Of a DNA stretch of 14,668 nt, positions 1 through 6,131 are shown one piece after another. The notes under the pieces are model-generated. The model did not search any database and was not told where the DNA came from. It was given only the letters and a program-made list of their open reading frames with translations. Every line of letters starts with the position of its first letter. Position 1 is the stretch's first letter. A program made the translations under genes and the position numbers. The stretch is from the NCBI GenBank assembly GCA_021442645.1, contig JABUSR010000114.1, forward strand, positions 1 through 14,668. The letters are read 5' to 3'. This stretch comes from Ruminiclostridium sp. GTDB taxonomy: Bacteria; Bacillota; Clostridia; Oscillospirales; Oscillospiraceae.

Positions 1-1457
1 CGGCCTTCTCCATTATGACCGGGAACGCCCCCGGCACGGTGCGGGCGGTAATTCTCAGCGGAATCATGCTGTTGGGCCGGTACCTGGGCCGGGACAGCCA
101 CCCCATGGCTGCCCTGAGTGTGGGCCTGCTGGTCCTGCTGGTGGCCAACCCCTACGCCATCGCCAACGCCGGCCTGCAATTCTCCTTCCTGGCTACGGCG
201 GGCATCGTCCTCTGGGGCGGGCCATGGAGCCGGGACTGGACCAACCGGGTACCCAAGAAGTGGCGGAAATTGGCAGGGCCTGTCCTGAGCGTGCTGGCGG
301 TGAGCCTGGGCTCCATGGTGCTGACGATTCCCCTGTCCGCCCTGTACTTTGGGCGGTTCTCCCTGCTGGCGCCCCTGTCCAACCTGCTCACCAGCTGGGC
401 GGTCTCCCTGGCCTTCCTGGGCGGCGTGCTTTCGGTGGCGCTGGGCGCCCTGATTCTGCCCCTGGGCAAGCTGGTGGCTGTGGCGGTGGGGCTGCCCATC
501 CGCTATTTCCTGTGGGTTGCGGAAATAATCAGCCGCAGCTCTCTGGCGGCCGTCAATCTGGATTCCAGATGGTTCGCCCTGTGGGCGGGGTTTGCCTACC
601 TGGTGCTGTGCCTCTACCTCTTTGTGCCGGTGAAGGGAAAGCGGCCAATCCTGCCGGTGTGTGCCTGTATCATAACCCTGTGCCTCTCCTACCTGCTCAC
701 CATGGAGACGGTGCGGCGGGCGGACCTCACGGTCACTGTGCTGGATGTGGGCCAGGGCCAGAGCGTGGCCCTTACGGCCGGGAATGTCACCGCTCTGGTG
801 GACTGCGGCGGGACAAAATCCCCCGGTGACACGGCGGCGACGTTCCTGCAGTCTGTAGGCAAGGGGACCCTGGATCTGCTGGTTCTCACCCACTTCCACG
901 AGGATCACGCAGGGGGTGTGCCGGAGCTTATGGGCCGGATTCGTGTGAGGGACCTGCTCCTGCCCCAGCTGGACGAGGAGAGCGACCTCCGCCGGGAGAT
1001 TGAGGCGGCGGCAAAGAAGCAGGGGACCCGCATCCACTATATCAGCGAGACGACACAGGTGGACCTGGGCAAGGCGGACCTCACTGTCTACGCACCCCTG
1101 TCTGCGGGCGGAGGGGCCAACGAGGGGTGCCTGGCTATGGTGTGTACGGTGGGGGACTGGGACGCCCTCATCACCGGGGATATGCCCACCGAGATGGAGC
1201 AGCGGCTGCTGGCCCGGACCGACCTGCCTGATACCGAACTGCTGGTGGTGGGCCACCACGGCTCGAAGACCTCCACCGGCCAGGCGCTGCTGGAGGCCAT
1301 CCGCCCCGAAATGGCCGTGATTCCTGTGGGCTATAACTCCTACGGGCACCCGGCCCAGGAGACCCTGGACCGCCTGTCTGATATGGGCGTGACCTGTTAT
1401 CGCACCGACCTGATGGGTACGGTGACGCTGTATGCCAGCCGTCAGGAGGATGGATAA
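1..1457 (+). CDS. comEC: ComEC/Rec2 family DNA uptake channel, C-terminal part (5' end outside window)
   Basis: Inner-membrane channel that carries single-stranded DNA into the cell during natural transformation. The frame is open from the first bases, with no stop before the first ATG at 15, so the gene begins upstream. The residues around that ATG already belong to the conserved competence core (a GNAPGTVRA stretch). Several hydrophobic helices follow up to about nucleotide 700. From about 722 there is a metallo-beta-lactamase-like domain. It starts at LDVGQGQS, has the metal motif THFHEDH (888-908) and a GHHGSK motif (1251-1268), and ends with a conserved YGHP stretch. Motif order and C-terminal length fit the family, and the metal-binding residues look intact. 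The TAA stop directly abuts the holA ATG, so the two are translationally linked. comEC next to holA is a common Firmicutes arrangement. Whether this organism is transformable cannot be judged here. Confidence 0.93.
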   Translation, partial: AFSIMTGNAPGTVRAVILSGIMLLGRYLGRDSHPMAALSVGLLVLLVANPYAIANAGLQFSFLATAGIVLWGGPWSRDWTNRVPKKWRKLAGPVLSVLAVSLGSMVLTIPLSALYFGRFSLLAPLSNLLTSWAVSLAFLGGVLSVALGALILPLGKLVAVAVGLPIRYFLWVAEIISRSSLAAVNLDSRWFALWAGFAYLVLCLYLFVPVKGKRPILPVCACIITLCLSYLLTMETVRRADLTVTVLDVGQGQSVALTAGNVTALVDCGGTKSPGDTAATFLQSVGKGTLDLLVLTHFHEDHAGGVPELMGRIRVRDLLLPQLDEESDLRREIEAAAKKQGTRIHYISETTQVDLGKADLTVYAPLSAGGGANEGCLAMVCTVGDWDALITGDMPTEMEQRLLARTDLPDTELLVVGHHGSKTSTGQALLEAIRPEMAVIPVGYNSYGHPAQETLDRLSDMGVTCYRTDLMGTVTLYASRQEDG

Positions 1458-2516
1458 ATGGCAAAGAAAACCGAAGCAAAAAATGACGGAGCATACCGTC
1501 AGATGAAAAAAGATATCTCCGCCGGGACGATTGGATCCCTGTACATCTTCCACGGGGAGGAGGCCTACCTGCGGGACTACTACCTGGAGCAGATGAAGGG
1601 GAAGCTGATTCCGGCAGGGATGGACAGCTTTAACTACCACCTGCTGCCGGGGCAGAGCCTCACCATTGAGAAGCTGGCGGAGGCCGTGGATGCCCTGCCC
1701 ATGATGAGTCCCCGGACCCTGGTGGTGGTGAACGACTACGACCTGTTCAAGGCCCCGGAGGAGGAACGGGGGCCGATGGCGGCCCTCCTGGCCGACCTGC
1801 CGGAGTACTGCTGCGTGGTCTTCGTCTACGATACCATTCCCTATAAGAGCGATGCCCGTATGAAGAAACTGGCCGGGGCCATCAAGACCCACGGCCAGGT
1901 GGTGCAGTTTGCCCGCCAGGCCCAGAGCGACCTGGTGGACTGGATCGGACGCCGCTTTCGGGCCCTGGACCATGACATCAGCAGCGCCGACGCCCAGTAC
2001 CTGATTTTCCTCTGCGGGGACCTGATGAATGGGCTGATTTCCGAAATCGGCAAAATCGGGACCTATGCAAGGAACCGCCGGGTCACCCGGGAGGACATCG
2101 ACGCAGTGGCTATCCCGACGGTAGAGGCAGTCGTCTTCCAAATGACTGAGGCTCTTACCCGGAAGGAGTTCGACCGGGCCTTCTCCGTGCTGAACGACCT
2201 GCTGCGGCTCCAGCAGCACCCCATCCTGATTCTGGCCGCCCTGGGCAAGCATCTGCGGCAGCTCTACAGCGCCCGCCTGGCCCTGGAGAGCGGCAGGGGC
2301 AGTGAGTGGGTCAAAGAACTGTGGGGGATGCGCTCCACCTACCCGGCGGAGAAGCTTATGGAGGCCGCCCGACACCACGGCCCGGACTGGTGCAAGTGGG
2401 CCATGGGCCGCTGCGCTGAGACCGACCTGGCTATGAAGTCCGTGGCCGGTGCCGATGCAAAGGAGCTCCTGGTGGACCTGATGCTGGAACTGTCAGCAGG
2501 AGGGTCATCATGCTGA
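1458..2516 (+). CDS. holA: DNA polymerase III subunit delta
   Basis: Delta subunit of the clamp loader, which opens the beta sliding clamp and places it on primed DNA. The protein has 352 residues, normal for the family. It has the N-terminal family signature (residues 27-40, SLYIFHGEEAYLRD), a degenerate AAA+-like fold and a C-terminal helical region with the typical QQHPILILAALGKHLRQL stretch that packs in the clamp-loader collar. The start is fixed by AGGAGG at 1444-1449, eight bases before the ATG, lying inside the end of comEC. The last seven bases overlap the next gene. The basic N-terminus (MAKKTEAKND) is probably a flexible tail. Constitutive expression within the comEC operon is likely. 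No frame disruption is seen. Confidence 0.93.
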   Translation: MAKKTEAKNDGAYRQMKKDISAGTIGSLYIFHGEEAYLRDYYLEQMKGKLIPAGMDSFNYHLLPGQSLTIEKLAEAVDALPMMSPRTLVVVNDYDLFKAPEEERGPMAALLADLPEYCCVVFVYDTIPYKSDARMKKLAGAIKTHGQVVQFARQAQSDLVDWIGRRFRALDHDISSADAQYLIFLCGDLMNGLISEIGKIGTYARNRRVTREDIDAVAIPTVEAVVFQMTEALTRKEFDRAFSVLNDLLRLQQHPILILAALGKHLRQLYSARLALESGRGSEWVKELWGMRSTYPAEKLMEAARHHGPDWCKWAMGRCAETDLAMKSVAGADAKELLVDLMLELSAGGSSC

Positions 2517-3103
2517 AGATCCGGGAGGCCATCGTGGTGGAGGGGCGCTACGACAAGAACACCCTGGCCCAGATGGTGGACACGGTGATTCTGGAGACCG
2601 CCGGGTTCGGGATCTTCAAGGATAAGGAGAAGCTGGCGCTCCTCCGGAAGATCGGTGAAAAGCGCGGGCTTATCATCCTGACGGACAGCGACGGCGCAGG
2701 CTTTGTCATCCGCAACTATCTGAGGGGGGCCCTCCCTCAGGACCAGGTGAAGCATGCCTATGTGCCTGACCTCTTCGGCAAGGAAAAACGCAAGCGGAAG
2801 CCGGGGAAGGAGGGCAAGCTGGGGGTGGAAGGTATGCGCCCGGAGGTGCTGGAACAGGCGTTGCTCCGGGCGGGCGCCACCCTGCTGGAGGGGGAGAGCG
2901 GGGCTGCGCCCGCCGCCGTGCCCCTCACCAAGGCGGACCTCTTTGCCTGCGGGCTCTCCGGCGGTGTAGGGAGCCGGGAAAAGCGCCGGGCCCTGCTGAA
3001 GAAGCTGGAGCTTCCCCAGCACCTCAGCCCCAATGCCATGCTGCCGGTCCTCTCTGCCCTGTACGACCGGGAGGAATTGCTGGCTGAAATGGAAAATCTG
3101 TGA
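2510..3103 (+). CDS. rnmV: Ribonuclease M5-like Toprim protein (DUF4093-type)
   Basis: A 197-residue protein with an N-terminal Toprim nuclease fold. The catalytic glutamate lies in VVEGRYDKN (E11) and the acidic pair in LTDSDGAG (D59, D61). A basic GKEKRKRKPGKEGKLGVE stretch (about 90-107) matches the region before the conserved GxxGxE of RNase M5, the enzyme that trims the 5' end of 5S rRNA precursors. The C-terminal half, with KADLFACGLSGGVGSREKRRALLKKL, resembles the helical domain of clostridial M5 proteins. The ATG at 2510 is preceded by AGGAGG at 2498-2503 and overlaps the end of holA by 7 bases. RNase M5 is often found beside rsmA/ksgA; here it ends the comEC-holA operon. A different Toprim nuclease role is possible, so the exact substrate is inference. 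Confidence 0.75.
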   Translation: MLKIREAIVVEGRYDKNTLAQMVDTVILETAGFGIFKDKEKLALLRKIGEKRGLIILTDSDGAGFVIRNYLRGALPQDQVKHAYVPDLFGKEKRKRKPGKEGKLGVEGMRPEVLEQALLRAGATLLEGESGAAPAAVPLTKADLFACGLSGGVGSREKRRALLKKLELPQHLSPNAMLPVLSALYDREELLAEMENL

Positions 3104-3169
3104 TAATATCACAAAAATGACAAAGAAAAGTAACTAAAAAACACACCGTGAATCTGTGAAGAAGAGAAC

Positions 3170-3198
3170 TTTACAAATTCGGGGCAATCGTGTACAAT
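3170..3198 (+). promoter_or_regulatory. Sigma-A type promoter of the rubrerythrin gene
   Basis: TTTACA at 3170-3175 and TACAAT at 3193-3198 are separated by exactly 17 bases, close to the vegetative consensus. Transcription would start near 3205, giving a leader of about 70 bases. No PerR-type box is evident to me nearby. Confidence 0.75.
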
Positions 3199-3213
3199 AT
3201 GCATAGTTAAGAG

Positions 3214-3256
3214 GTGCAAATCTGCACACAGCAATAAAATCAGCTCCTTTTGGAGC
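3214..3256 (+). promoter_or_regulatory. Two small hairpins in the rubrerythrin leader
   Basis: The leader holds GTGCA/TGCAC (3214-3218 and 3223-3227, four-base loop) and GCTCC/GGAGC (3243-3247 and 3252-3256, TTTT loop). The second ends seven bases before the ribosome binding site GGAGG (3264-3268). Its CTCC could instead pair with that site, so two exclusive folds are conceivable. That they regulate anything is inference. Confidence 0.4.
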
Positions 3257-3276
3257 AGAATACGGAGGAATACACT

Positions 3277-3819
3277 ATGGCAAAGTATGTTTGTGGTATC
3301 TGCGGTTATGTTCACGAGGGCGACGCCGCCCCCGCTGAGTGCCCCCAGTGCAAGGCTGCCGCTGAGAAGTTCATCGAGCAGGGCCCCGAGATGTCCTGGG
3401 CTGCAGAGCATATCGTCGGCGTGGCACAGGGTGCCCGCGAGGACATCATGCAGGATCTGCGCAACAACTACATGGGCGAGTGCACTGAGGTCGGTATGTA
3501 CCTGGCTATGGCCCGCGTGGCTCACCGCGAGGGTTATCCTGAAATCGGCCTGTACTGGGAGAAGGCAGCTTATGAAGAAGCTGAGCACGCAGCAAAGTTC
3601 GCAGAGCTGCTGGGCGAAGTCCTGACCGACTCCACCAAGAAGAACCTGGAGATGCGTGTTGAGGCCGAGAACGGTGCAACCGCCGGCAAGTTCGACCTGG
3701 CAAAGCGCGCCAAGGAGCTGAACCTGGACGCCATCCACGACACCGTCCATGAGATGGCTCGTGACGAGGCTCGCCACGGTAAGGCATTCAAGGGCCTGCT
3801 GGAGAGATACTTCAAGTAA
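3277..3819 (+). CDS. rbr: Reverse rubrerythrin (N-terminal rubredoxin, ferritin-like diiron domain)
   Basis: An oxidative-stress enzyme that reduces hydrogen peroxide to water with electrons delivered through a rubredoxin-type iron site. The 180-residue protein starts with that site: CGIC at 6-9 and CPQC at 22-25. This order is reversed relative to classical rubrerythrins, where the site is C-terminal. A four-helix ferritin-like domain follows, with diiron motifs E68-CTE, E101-AEH104 and E164-ARH167. The start is ATG 3277, not the in-frame TTG at 3250, because GGAGG at 3264-3268 is correctly spaced and the protein then begins right at the rubredoxin fold. It has its own promoter and terminator, so it is monocistronic. 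Codon use is strongly biased, which suggests high expression. Clostridial homologues are annotated as NADH peroxidase or reverse rubrerythrin. It fits a cell with an oxygen-sensitive hydrogenase. Confidence 0.94.
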   Translation: MAKYVCGICGYVHEGDAAPAECPQCKAAAEKFIEQGPEMSWAAEHIVGVAQGAREDIMQDLRNNYMGECTEVGMYLAMARVAHREGYPEIGLYWEKAAYEEAEHAAKFAELLGEVLTDSTKKNLEMRVEAENGATAGKFDLAKRAKELNLDAIHDTVHEMARDEARHGKAFKGLLERYFK

Positions 3820-3844
3820 GAAGAATCACGAAAAGTGACCTACA

Positions 3845-3877
3845 GAGAGGGAGAAGAGATTCTCCCTCTCTTTTTTT
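3845..3877 (+). terminator. Intrinsic terminator of the rubrerythrin gene
   Basis: A perfect 10-bp stem (GAGAGGGAGA at 3845-3854, TCTCCCTCTC at 3861-3870) with a six-base loop is followed directly by seven T (3871-3877). It lies 25 bases after the stop codon. Confidence 0.95.
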
Positions 3878-3955
3878 GTGGGATAGGGATGGATGGAAGC
3901 GTGGGCAGGGAAAGGAAGAAAGAGGCTTGAAGCGGGCTTCGTTATCTCTCCCCCC

Positions 3956-3976
3956 GGCAAAATCAGAGATTTTGCC
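3956..3976. repeat. Perfect 9-bp inverted repeat
   Basis: GGCAAAATC (3956-3964), loop AGA, GATTTTGCC (3968-3976). It is followed by a C-rich then G-rich stretch (CCCCC near 3979, GGGGG near 3994) that could extend the folding. There is no T tract after it, so it is not a canonical terminator. It may belong to an interspersed repeat family. Confidence 0.6.
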
Positions 3977-4080
3977 ATCCCCCCTCGTCAGATGGGGGCG
4001 GCCGACGCAGCAGGCAAAATGTGCTCTATTTCTTACGAATCTATCCCACTTTTGCCCTTCACCGGGCGCCGTTCTACACT

Positions 4081-4140
4081 GGCTCCCTCTGGTGAGGGAA
4101 CTGTCAAAAATTCCTAATTTTTGGCTGAGGGAGCGAGACG
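4081..4140. repeat. Interspersed-type repeat with two tandem dyads
   Basis: It contains TCCCTC/GAGGGA (4084-4089 and 4094-4099, TGGT loop) and CAAAAATT/AATTTTTG (4105-4112 and 4116-4123, CCT loop), ending in GGAGCGAGACG (4130-4140). That 11-mer recurs at 4265-4275 in the hydrogenase terminator. The GGCTCCCTCTGGTGAGGGA head resembles an interspersed hairpin repeat I remember from gut Oscillospiraceae genomes. That match comes from memory, not from a search. Confidence 0.5.
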
Positions 4141-4159
4141 CATACCTTTCCTCTTGCTT

Positions 4160-4222
4160 TCATACTGAACTCCGATTAAAACAAACCAATTCTTGTCTTG
4201 TTTTAATCGGAGTTCAGTATGA
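4160..4222. repeat. Long perfect palindrome: 25-bp arms, 13-base loop
   Basis: The left arm (4160-4184) is exactly complementary to the right arm (4198-4222). The right arm contains TTTTAATCGGAGTTCAGTAT (4201-4220). Neither side is followed by a T tract, and no target-site duplication directly flanks the arms. It could be a miniature palindromic element, an RNase III substrate or a barrier between the two convergent units. Confidence 0.85.
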
Positions 4223-4256
4223 TTATGCTGTGGAGATGGCTCTTTTGGCAAAGAAT

Positions 4257-4294
4257 AACCCCCCGGAGCGAGACGTGTCTCGCTCCGGGGGGGT
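4257..4294 (-). terminator. Terminator of the hydCBA operon
   Basis: CCCCCCGGAGCGAGA (4259-4273), loop CGTG, and TCTCGCTCCGGGGGG (4278-4292) form a 15-bp GC-rich stem 17 bases after the hydA stop. Read on the minus strand it is followed by a T-rich tail (TTATTCTTT). The tail is interrupted, so termination may be partial. The stem would also act as a block for plus-strand transcription. Confidence 0.8.
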
Positions 4295-4308
4295 TGTAGG
4301 TTTGGGAA

Positions 4309-6126
4309 TTACTTGCTGACCACGAAGTGTTCGTCGGTGAGCTCGTTGTAGAGGCCACGGGCGACATAGTGGGTGTGCAGGTACTCGTGGGAGGCATGGC
4401 CGCCGGGCTCGCCCCACTCCTTGTAGAACTCCTGGAGGGAGGGGTTCTCGTGGGACTTACGGAGGACCTTGCGCTCGTCTTCGCCGTAGAGAGCGTCGAT
4501 TCTCTTCTTGCGGACGATGTTGATATCCTGCTTGGGTCTGGGCTGGCCGCCGCCGGTGGCGCAGCCGCCGGGACAACCCATGACCTCGATGAAGTGGTAG
4601 GGGGAGGTACCGGCCTTCACCTGGTCCATGAGCTTTCTGGCACCGGCATAGCCGCTGGTAACAGCAATCTTGACCTCGAAGCCTTCAGCGGCCTTCCACT
4701 CAGGCAGCACGTTCTCCAGCTTGATGGTAGCCTCGCGAATCTGCTCCAGGCCCACGATGGGGGAGACATGGAGGTTGGGGAAGGGCAGCTCGCGGCCGGT
4801 GACAACCTCGTAGACGGTACGCAGGGCAGCTTCCATAACGCCGCCGGTGACGCCGAAGATGTCGGCTGCGCCGGTGGACAGGCCCATAGGTGCGTCGAAC
4901 TCTTCCTCGGGCAGGGACAGGAAGTCGATGCCCATGGTCTTAATCATGTCGCCCAGCTCACGGGTGGTGATGACTGCGTCCACGTTGGGCACGCCGTCGT
5001 TGGCCATCTCAGGACGGGCAATCTCGGTCTTCTTGGCGGTACAGGGCATGACGGAGACCACGTACATATCCTCGGGCTTCTTACCCAGCTTCTTGGCGTA
5101 GTAGCTCTTGATGACTGCGCCGAACATGGTGTGGGGAGACTTGCAGGAGGACAGGTGGTCCAGCTCGGTGGGATAGGTGTGCTCGATGAACTGGATCCAG
5201 CCGGGGGAGCAGGAAGTGGTCATGGGCAGGGTAGCCACGCCGCCGCTCAGGACAGCCTTGAAGCGCTTGAGGAACTCGGTGCCCTCTTCCATGATGGTCA
5301 GGTCGGCGCCCCAGTTGGTATCAAAGACGTCGTCGAAGCCCATGCGGCGCAGGGCGGCAGCCAGTCTGCCGGTCTCGCAGCCGCCGGCGGGGAGGCCGAA
5401 GCACTCGCCGATGCCCACGCGGACGGAGGGAGCGGGCTGGACCACAACGTACTTGTTGGGGTCGTTCAGAGCCTGCATGACGCGGTCCTTGTGGCTGGTC
5501 TCCTTCAGGCAGCCCACGGGGCAGACGACCACGCACTGACCGCAGAAGGTGCAGGAGGTGTTGCCGATGTTCAGGCCGAAGGCAGGGGTGATGACGGTGT
5601 CGAAGCCGCGGTTCTCCTCGGCCAGGACAGCGGTGGTCTGGATCTTGGTGCAGACGCTGACGCAGCGGCGGCAGAGGATGCACTTGTTGGGGTCGCGGGT
5701 GAGGGATTCACTCACGTCGATGGGCAGCAGCTTGCGCTCGCCCTCGTAGGGGGAATCCTCCACGCCCAGCTCGCGGCCCAGAGCCTGCAGTTCGCAGTCC
5801 TGGTTGCGGGCGCAGGTCAGGCACTTCTTGTCGTGGTTGGACAGAAGCAGCTGATACATGGTCTTGCGGGCGTCCTGCACGCGGGCGTTGTTGGTCTCGA
5901 TGACCATGCCGTCGCGGGCTTCCACCATACAGGAGGCCTGCAGGTTCTTTGCGGGCGGGCTGACTTGCTCAACCACGCAGATACGGCAGGCACCGTACTT
6001 GTGGATGCCTTCCAGATAGCACAGCTTGGGGATGTGAATGCCGTTAAGCTCTGCGGCCTGCAGAATGGTGCTGCCGGCCGGGGCAATACATTCTTTCCCA
6101 TTGATGGTGAGTCTGATATCTGCCAT
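4309..6126 (-). CDS. hydA: [FeFe] hydrogenase catalytic subunit, NAD-linked multimeric type
   Basis: Catalytic subunit that interconverts H2 with protons and electrons. Domains over 605 residues: a [2Fe-2S] domain (C36, C47, C50, C66); a His-Cys [4Fe-4S] site (H98, C102, C105, C111); two [4Fe-4S] sites (C149-C159 and C192-C202); then the H domain. The H-cluster motifs are TSCSPGW (304-310), MPCTAKKTE (360-368) and EVMGCPGGCATGGGQP (514-529), with a C-terminal small-subunit region to about 590. In the first motif Ser307 stands where single-subunit enzymes have the ligand cysteine of TSCCPGW; see findings. The start is ATG 6126, with AGGAGG at 6135-6140 eight bases before it. An upstream ATG at 6156 is less likely because it lies inside hydB. 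hydA is last in the operon, five bases after hydB, so the subunits are probably made together. It is cytoplasmic, with no signal peptide or Tat motif. Confidence 0.93.
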   Translation of the reverse strand: MADIRLTINGKECIAPAGSTILQAAELNGIHIPKLCYLEGIHKYGACRICVVEQVSPPAKNLQASCMVEARDGMVIETNNARVQDARKTMYQLLLSNHDKKCLTCARNQDCELQALGRELGVEDSPYEGERKLLPIDVSESLTRDPNKCILCRRCVSVCTKIQTTAVLAEENRGFDTVITPAFGLNIGNTSCTFCGQCVVVCPVGCLKETSHKDRVMQALNDPNKYVVVQPAPSVRVGIGECFGLPAGGCETGRLAAALRRMGFDDVFDTNWGADLTIMEEGTEFLKRFKAVLSGGVATLPMTTSCSPGWIQFIEHTYPTELDHLSSCKSPHTMFGAVIKSYYAKKLGKKPEDMYVVSVMPCTAKKTEIARPEMANDGVPNVDAVITTRELGDMIKTMGIDFLSLPEEEFDAPMGLSTGAADIFGVTGGVMEAALRTVYEVVTGRELPFPNLHVSPIVGLEQIREATIKLENVLPEWKAAEGFEVKIAVTSGYAGARKLMDQVKAGTSPYHFIEVMGCPGGCATGGGQPRPKQDINIVRKKRIDALYGEDERKVLRKSHENPSLQEFYKEWGEPGGHASHEYLHTHYVARGLYNELTDEHFVVSK

Positions 6127-6131
6127 TTCAC

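Larger units (their letters stand above)
3878..4256. other. Gene-free spacer rich in inverted repeats
   Basis: About 380 bases between two convergent transcription units. A 147-codon open frame crosses it on the plus strand, but it has no ribosome binding site and runs through terminators and palindromes, so I do not call it a gene. The spacer holds at least four dyads, listed separately. The stretch 4022-4080 shows nothing I recognise. Confidence 0.7.

Noticed and set aside
3099..3113. Palindrome TGTGAT-AAT-ATCACA overlapping the stop of the Toprim gene
   Set aside because: It resembles a CRP/FNR-type dyad, but the spacing is one base short and it lies about 60 bases upstream of the -35 box. 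It is followed by A, not T, so it is not a terminator either. Chance is likely in an AT-rich stretch.
3250..3276. In-frame TTG start adding nine residues to rubrerythrin
   Set aside because: The ATG at 3277 has a well-placed GGAGG, and the TTG overlaps a leader hairpin with no suitable ribosome binding site.
3876..4319. 147-codon plus-strand frame in the rubrerythrin-hydA spacer
   Set aside because: It begins right at a terminator, lacks a ribosome binding site and runs through several palindromes and the hydrogenase terminator.
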